NCBI GenBank assembly: GCA_013349595.1
Contig: DUZI01000002.1
Span: 1 to 27,150, forward strand
Origin: Nitrospirota bacterium
GTDB lineage: Bacteria > Nitrospirota > Thermodesulfovibrionia > Thermodesulfovibrionales > Dissulfurispiraceae
Length of the DNA: 27,150 bases
Reading direction: 5' to 3'
Shown here: one piece after another, positions 23,412-27,150 of the stretch
Position numbering within the stretch: position 1 is the first letter of the stretch
Layout: the number at the start of each line of letters is the position of its first letter
Notes under the pieces: generated by a model
What the model was told of the DNA's origin: nothing
What the model saw: only the letters and a program-made list of their open reading frames with translations
Database searches by the model: none
Translations under genes and position numbers: made by a program

Positions 23412-24604
23412 ACATTATTGAGTTTAAAGATCTATCTATCAGGTATAGACTATCAAGGGCAAGACCAAAGACAGTCCAGGAATATTTTTTAAGCTTGTTT
23501 AAGAAAAATATTCAGTCATACGAGGACTTTTGGGCACTTAAAGACATAAGTTTTTCCATACAAAAGGGTGAAAATACAGGAATTATTGGTCAAAATGGTG
23601 CAGGCAAAAGCACCCTCCTTAAGGTAGTTGCAGGTGTAATTGCGCCATCAGAAGGTACGGTTAGCATCAAAGGTAAGGTTGCACCACTGATTGAACTGGG
23701 TGCAGGCTTTGACATGGATTTAACGGGTGAGGAAAATATTTATCTTAATGGTTCTATACTTGGTCTTTCCAACAGGGAGATAAAAAAAAGGATTGACAGT
23801 ATAATAGAATTTTCTGAATTAAAAGATTTTATATATGCACCAATCAGGACTTTCTCATCAGGTATGATTTCAAGGCTGGCCTTTTCAATAGCTATAAGCA
23901 TAGATGCTGACATTCTCATAGTTGATGAGGTGCTATCAGTGGGAGATGAGGTATTTAGACAGAAATGTAAGGAAAAGATAAATGAATTGATTAAAAAAGG
24001 GACAACCCTCTTATTTGTATCTCACAATACAACTGATGTAATAAATTTATGCGAAAGGGCTTTATGGCTTCAACAGGGAAGGCTCTTATTTGATGGTGAC
24101 AGTGAGATTGTCTCAAGGCGGTATTTATATGGTGAAAATACAAAGATCTTTGAGGATGTCGATGAGGGGCATAAATACAAGGAATCCATAGATAAGCTTT
24201 TTCTTAATGGCTTTGCCAATGGTGAGGTAATTAATGGCAAGAGATATTTCATGCCTGACAGACAGATTACAAGGGGGGAGTTTGCTACATTTGTAGGTAG
24301 GATTTTGGGGGTCAAGAAGGATTTTAAAATAAAAGCGATTTTTGAAGATGTCAAAGAAAGTCATTGGTCAGCAAGGTATATATATTTTCTATATCAAAGT
24401 GGACATATTAAGAAAAATCAGAAAGGCCGCAACATGTTTATGCCAGAAGGCACTATTACGATTTCTGAGATAAGAGATATTCTCACTTCAATAAACAATA
24501 GTGGTAGCTTTACATTGCTAAGAGATTTAGATGATTCTGCAACTATTTCAAGGGGAGAGTTATCAGTATTACTTGTAGATTTTTTCAAATTAAAGGATAA
24601 ATAA
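23408..24604 (+). CDS. wzt: Wzt-like ABC ATPase with C-terminal SLH domains
   Basis: ATPase of the polysaccharide exporter, 398 residues, cytosolic. The ABC part (1-240) has Walker A GQNGAGKST (61-69), signature FSSGMISRLAFS (149-160), Walker B ADILIVDE (167-174) and the H-loop SHN (205-207), with a Wzt-type LTGEENIYLNGSILGLS segment. The C-terminal part (about 247-398) is not the usual Wzt carbohydrate-binding beta-sandwich: it is a set of S-layer homology repeats, SLH1 at about 248-301 with FEDV and ITRGEF (287-292), SLH2 at about 312-362 with FEDVKESHW, and a shorter SLH3-like part at 371-393 with ISRGEL. SLH2 has Ile in place of the Arg of TRAE. No signal peptide exists, so the SLH part faces the cytosol. 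The next gene encodes a CsaB-like pyruvyltransferase. SLH domains elsewhere bind pyruvylated glycans, so this region may read the cap of the glycan to be exported. Confidence 0.9.
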   Translation: MNIIEFKDLSIRYRLSRARPKTVQEYFLSLFKKNIQSYEDFWALKDISFSIQKGENTGIIGQNGAGKSTLLKVVAGVIAPSEGTVSIKGKVAPLIELGAGFDMDLTGEENIYLNGSILGLSNREIKKRIDSIIEFSELKDFIYAPIRTFSSGMISRLAFSIAISIDADILIVDEVLSVGDEVFRQKCKEKINELIKKGTTLLFVSHNTTDVINLCERALWLQQGRLLFDGDSEIVSRRYLYGENTKIFEDVDEGHKYKESIDKLFLNGFANGEVINGKRYFMPDRQITRGEFATFVGRILGVKKDFKIKAIFEDVKESHWSARYIYFLYQSGHIKKNQKGRNMFMPEGTITISEIRDILTSINNSGSFTLLRDLDDSATISRGELSVLLVDFFKLKDK

Positions 24605-24624
24605 AATAAGGAGATTTAAGGATT

Positions 24625-27150
24625 ATGAAATCTGTTGTTTTAGGCGGATATTATGGTTTTGGAAATCTTGGAGATGAATTAATACTGAAAAATATAGTTT
24701 TAATACTTAAAAATCTTGGTTTTGAGCATTTCTATGCCATATCGGATGATTTAGATTATTCCTTTAGCAAACACAAAGCGATAAATTTTATAAAATGGAA
24801 TGATTACAAAACATTAAATGAAACAGTTAAAAATATTGATATAGCGATACTTGGCGGGGGCGGCTTATTTCAAGATTATGACAGATTAGACATTTATGGC
24901 TTATTTGAAAATAGATTAGGTGTTCATATCTTTTCAATCATACCTATATTAGCCCGCATACACAAAAAACCAGTTGCATATTTGTTTAATGGGGTAGGAC
25001 CACTTTTTTCAGAGGATTCAAGAAAATTTACAAGCTATGCCTATTCTATAAGTAATTTTATAAGTGTCAGAGATAATAAATCTCGTGATATTTTGGAAGG
25101 ACTTGGCTTTAATGATATTGTTGTCTCAATTGATCCTGTTTTTTATAGTTATGAAAACATTATAAAAAAGGGGAAAGACAAACCAATTGTAGGTCTATCC
25201 TTAAGACAATGGTTGGATAAAAGGCTCCAAAGTCAGACTGTTGATGCTGTTGCAAAGTTTATTAAAGAATTTGCTGACAAATTTGACTTCACTTTTGTCT
25301 CTTTTCAAGACCATGATAATTACAATTCAGACACAATGATTTATAAAGAATTATTGTCAAGGGTTGATAATATAGATTTAATACAATCAAAAGATTATAG
25401 ACTTGATGAGATTGAGGAGATTTTTGGAAATTTTAGTTTTTTCATTGGTATGAGGTTTCATTCAATAATATTATCTCTAAAATACAAAATTCCATTTATT
25501 GCCATTTCTTATTGGAACAAAGTGGAAGGCCTTTTATCAGAACTTGGTTTATTATCTTATTGTATTGACATTCAGGACACATCGGGAAATACACTTACAG
25601 AGAAATTTTTAAATATCTACAATAAAAAACAACAAGTGTTAGAGAATATTGAATCTTCGCTGAGTCAAATTAATCAAAGGATGTATAATGGTATTGAGGC
25701 ATTTAGAGAATTCTTAACCCATATTTCCAAAAAGGCAGAAATCACCTTATCAAATCAAGTAGAGGTAGTAACAGATCATGTTTTAGAAAATTATTTAAAT
25801 TACAAGGCTATAAAACCAAAACATGAGACTCAATTTTACAAAAATAGATATAGTCATCTTCAATTAGATAGAATTCTAAAAAGGTCAAATTTCAAAAAGA
25901 TAATCTTTTACCCTTCTCCAATATATTGGGACATTCCACTTTTTCAAAGACCCCATCAACTATTCAGAGAATTTTCTAAGAGAGGATATCTTGTTTTTTT
26001 TCTAACTCCAGAGCCGGAACTTGACCATACAAATCCAATCAGAGAAATTAATGAGAATCTTTATTTAATAAAGGATGTTGATTTGCTTTACAGCCTCAAA
26101 GATGAAGAAATAATCTTATGGATAAGTTGGACTGTTTTTATATTTTACAGAGACCTTTTTAAAAATTGCATTACTATCTATGACTGCATCGACGAATTAG
26201 ATGTTTTCCCCTATTACTCTCCATTTTCTGAGATAGATCACTATAAACTCTTAAATTCTTCAGATCTGGTAATAACCACATCTTCGGCCTTGCTTCAAGA
26301 GGCAAAAAAAATTAGGAACGATGCAATATTGGCACCTAATGGGGTTTTCATAGAGGATTTTGTTACCTATGATGACTACATCCCAGAAGATATGAAACAA
26401 GTTTTGTCAAAAAATCGTCCTATTGTAGGTTTTTATGGATTAATTGCAGAGTGGCGTATTGATTATAATTTATTAAACAGTGTCGTTGAAGAATGTAAGG
26501 ATTATTCCTTTATCTTGATAGGACCATGCGATGATAGCCATAAAAAAATAAAACCAGCAGATAATTTATTCATTTTAGGACCTAAAAAATATGACGACCT
26601 TAAGTATTATTTAAAACATTTTGATGTAGCAATAATACCTTATAAGATTGACAGGATAACAAGGTCTGTATTTCCTGTAAAACTTTGTGAATACCTTGCA
26701 GCAGGGAAAATTGTTGTATCTACCACATTACCGGAGTGTAAAAATTTTAAAAGTGTATTAACATCTGAAAATCAAAGAGATTTTTCTGAAAATATAAAGA
26801 AGGCACTTTCATTGAAAGATTCACCTGATTTTATTAATTTGAGCAAAAAAGAGGCAATGCAAAATACCTGGCAGAGAAGGGTTGATTTGATTGAAGATAA
26901 GATAATGTCTATAGGAAAGAATACCAAAAAGAAAGATTTCATAGATCAGAAAATACTTATTGAAGAAGCTAAGGCAAATGTTTCTTTAGCTAATGCACTA
27001 TTAGTAAAAAACTTCAAACTATTCGAAGATTTCAAGACGGCCATTTCAGATAGAGATAAAACATGGCTTCAGTTAAATAGAGTTATTGATGAAAAAGAGT
27101 TTATTAGAACACAATTAGACTCAACAAAATCTCAACTAGACTCAACAAAA
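24625..27150 (+). CDS. CsaB-like pyruvyltransferase-glycosyltransferase fusion (partial)
   Basis: Open for 842 codons without a stop to the window end, so the C-terminus is missing. The ATG follows AAGGAG at 24608-24613. Residues 1-330 form a polysaccharide pyruvyltransferase of the CsaB type: GGYYGFGNLGDELIL near the start, LGGGGLFQD, NGVGPL, VRDNKSRDILEGLGF, IDPVF and GMRFHSIILSLKYKIPFIAI. From about 410 to 765 there is a GT-B glycosyltransferase: FQRPHQLFREFSKRGYLV, YDCIDELD, APNGV, GFYGLIAEWR and FPVKLCEYLAAGKIVV. The remainder (about 770-842) is a charged helical tail, ending in a tandem QLDSTKS repeat that is cut by the window edge. Likely role: add and ketal-pyruvylate terminal sugars of the glycan exported by the adjacent Wzm/Wzt. 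The substrate is unknown. Confidence 0.85.
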   Translation, partial: MKSVVLGGYYGFGNLGDELILKNIVLILKNLGFEHFYAISDDLDYSFSKHKAINFIKWNDYKTLNETVKNIDIAILGGGGLFQDYDRLDIYGLFENRLGVHIFSIIPILARIHKKPVAYLFNGVGPLFSEDSRKFTSYAYSISNFISVRDNKSRDILEGLGFNDIVVSIDPVFYSYENIIKKGKDKPIVGLSLRQWLDKRLQSQTVDAVAKFIKEFADKFDFTFVSFQDHDNYNSDTMIYKELLSRVDNIDLIQSKDYRLDEIEEIFGNFSFFIGMRFHSIILSLKYKIPFIAISYWNKVEGLLSELGLLSYCIDIQDTSGNTLTEKFLNIYNKKQQVLENIESSLSQINQRMYNGIEAFREFLTHISKKAEITLSNQVEVVTDHVLENYLNYKAIKPKHETQFYKNRYSHLQLDRILKRSNFKKIIFYPSPIYWDIPLFQRPHQLFREFSKRGYLVFFLTPEPELDHTNPIREINENLYLIKDVDLLYSLKDEEIILWISWTVFIFYRDLFKNCITIYDCIDELDVFPYYSPFSEIDHYKLLNSSDLVITTSSALLQEAKKIRNDAILAPNGVFIEDFVTYDDYIPEDMKQVLSKNRPIVGFYGLIAEWRIDYNLLNSVVEECKDYSFILIGPCDDSHKKIKPADNLFILGPKKYDDLKYYLKHFDVAIIPYKIDRITRSVFPVKLCEYLAAGKIVVSTTLPECKNFKSVLTSENQRDFSENIKKALSLKDSPDFINLSKKEAMQNTWQRRVDLIEDKIMSIGKNTKKKDFIDQKILIEEAKANVSLANALLVKNFKLFEDFKTAISDRDKTWLQLNRVIDEKEFIRTQLDSTKSQLDSTK
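27112..27150 (+). repeat. Tandem 21-nt repeat in the C-terminal tail
   Basis: 27112-27132 and 27133-27150 (incomplete) encode QLDSTKS and QLDSTK, differing by one silent base in the shared 18 nt. A 7-residue period suits a coiled coil. The repeat probably continues past the window; the number of units cannot be seen. Confidence 0.8.

Noticed and set aside
24070..24364. Leftward reading frames opposite the SLH region
   Set aside because: Antisense to a gene with clear SLH motifs; no start signals or recognisable product.
20996..27150. Recent horizontal transfer of the pdxA-queC-export block
   Set aside because: Base and codon use look like the rest of the window by eye and no integrase or flanking direct repeat is present; no composition test could be run.

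Overview
The window is A+T-rich, densely coded bacterial DNA from what looks like a Gram-negative organism. The diderm indicators are an Mla-type phospholipid-transport operon (mlaE, mlaF, mlaD and a lipoprotein) and a Wzm/Wzt polysaccharide exporter. The gene mix (GatCAB-type gatC, pyruvoyl-dependent panD, RsbU/RsbW-like partner switching, a sigma-54 activator, SLH modules) would suit a non-enterobacterial lineage such as Nitrospirota or a Desulfobacterota-like group. That placement is inference only; no rRNA or other marker settles it.

Layout. (1) 1-389: gene-poor, with a 20-bp inverted repeat at the left edge and copy A of a dispersed repeat. (2) 390-920: rpsP and khpA rightward. (3) 951-9732: a long leftward operon read yebC, DUF502 gene, glmU, glmS, pcrA, gatC, panD, trxB, HEAT-like gene, with many 4-nt overlaps or tiny gaps. 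(4) 9733-9910: divergent promoters. (5) 9911-17844: rightward trxA, ffh, hisC, then a PP2C phosphatase, anti-sigma-type kinase and STAS protein running directly into mlaE-mlaF-mlaD and a lipoprotein gene. (6) 17877-20662: leftward, a small unknown gene, an NtrC-type activator and an NDH-2-like oxidoreductase. (7) 20663-20995: copy B of the dispersed repeat. (8) 20996-27150: rightward pdxA, queC, then a polysaccharide export locus (wzm, a Wzt-like ATPase with a C-terminal SLH region, and a very long open gene, cut by the window end, joining a CsaB-like pyruvyltransferase, a glycosyltransferase and the start of a repeat-rich tail).

The most interesting region is 22.6-27.15 kb. SLH domains normally sit outside the cell and bind pyruvylated cell-wall glycans made with CsaB. 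Here an SLH region replaces the usual carbohydrate-binding domain of a cytoplasmic Wzt ATPase, and the next gene encodes a CsaB-like pyruvyltransferase. This suggests an export system in which a pyruvate ketal is the cap that licenses glycan export, parallel to the WbdD/Wzt logic of E. coli O8/O9a but with different parts. Other points of note are an activator whose receiver lacks the phospho-acceptor Asp, a thioredoxin reductase without visible NADPH motifs, partner-switching genes fused into the Mla operon, and a dispersed repeat in which one flank is inverted between the two copies.
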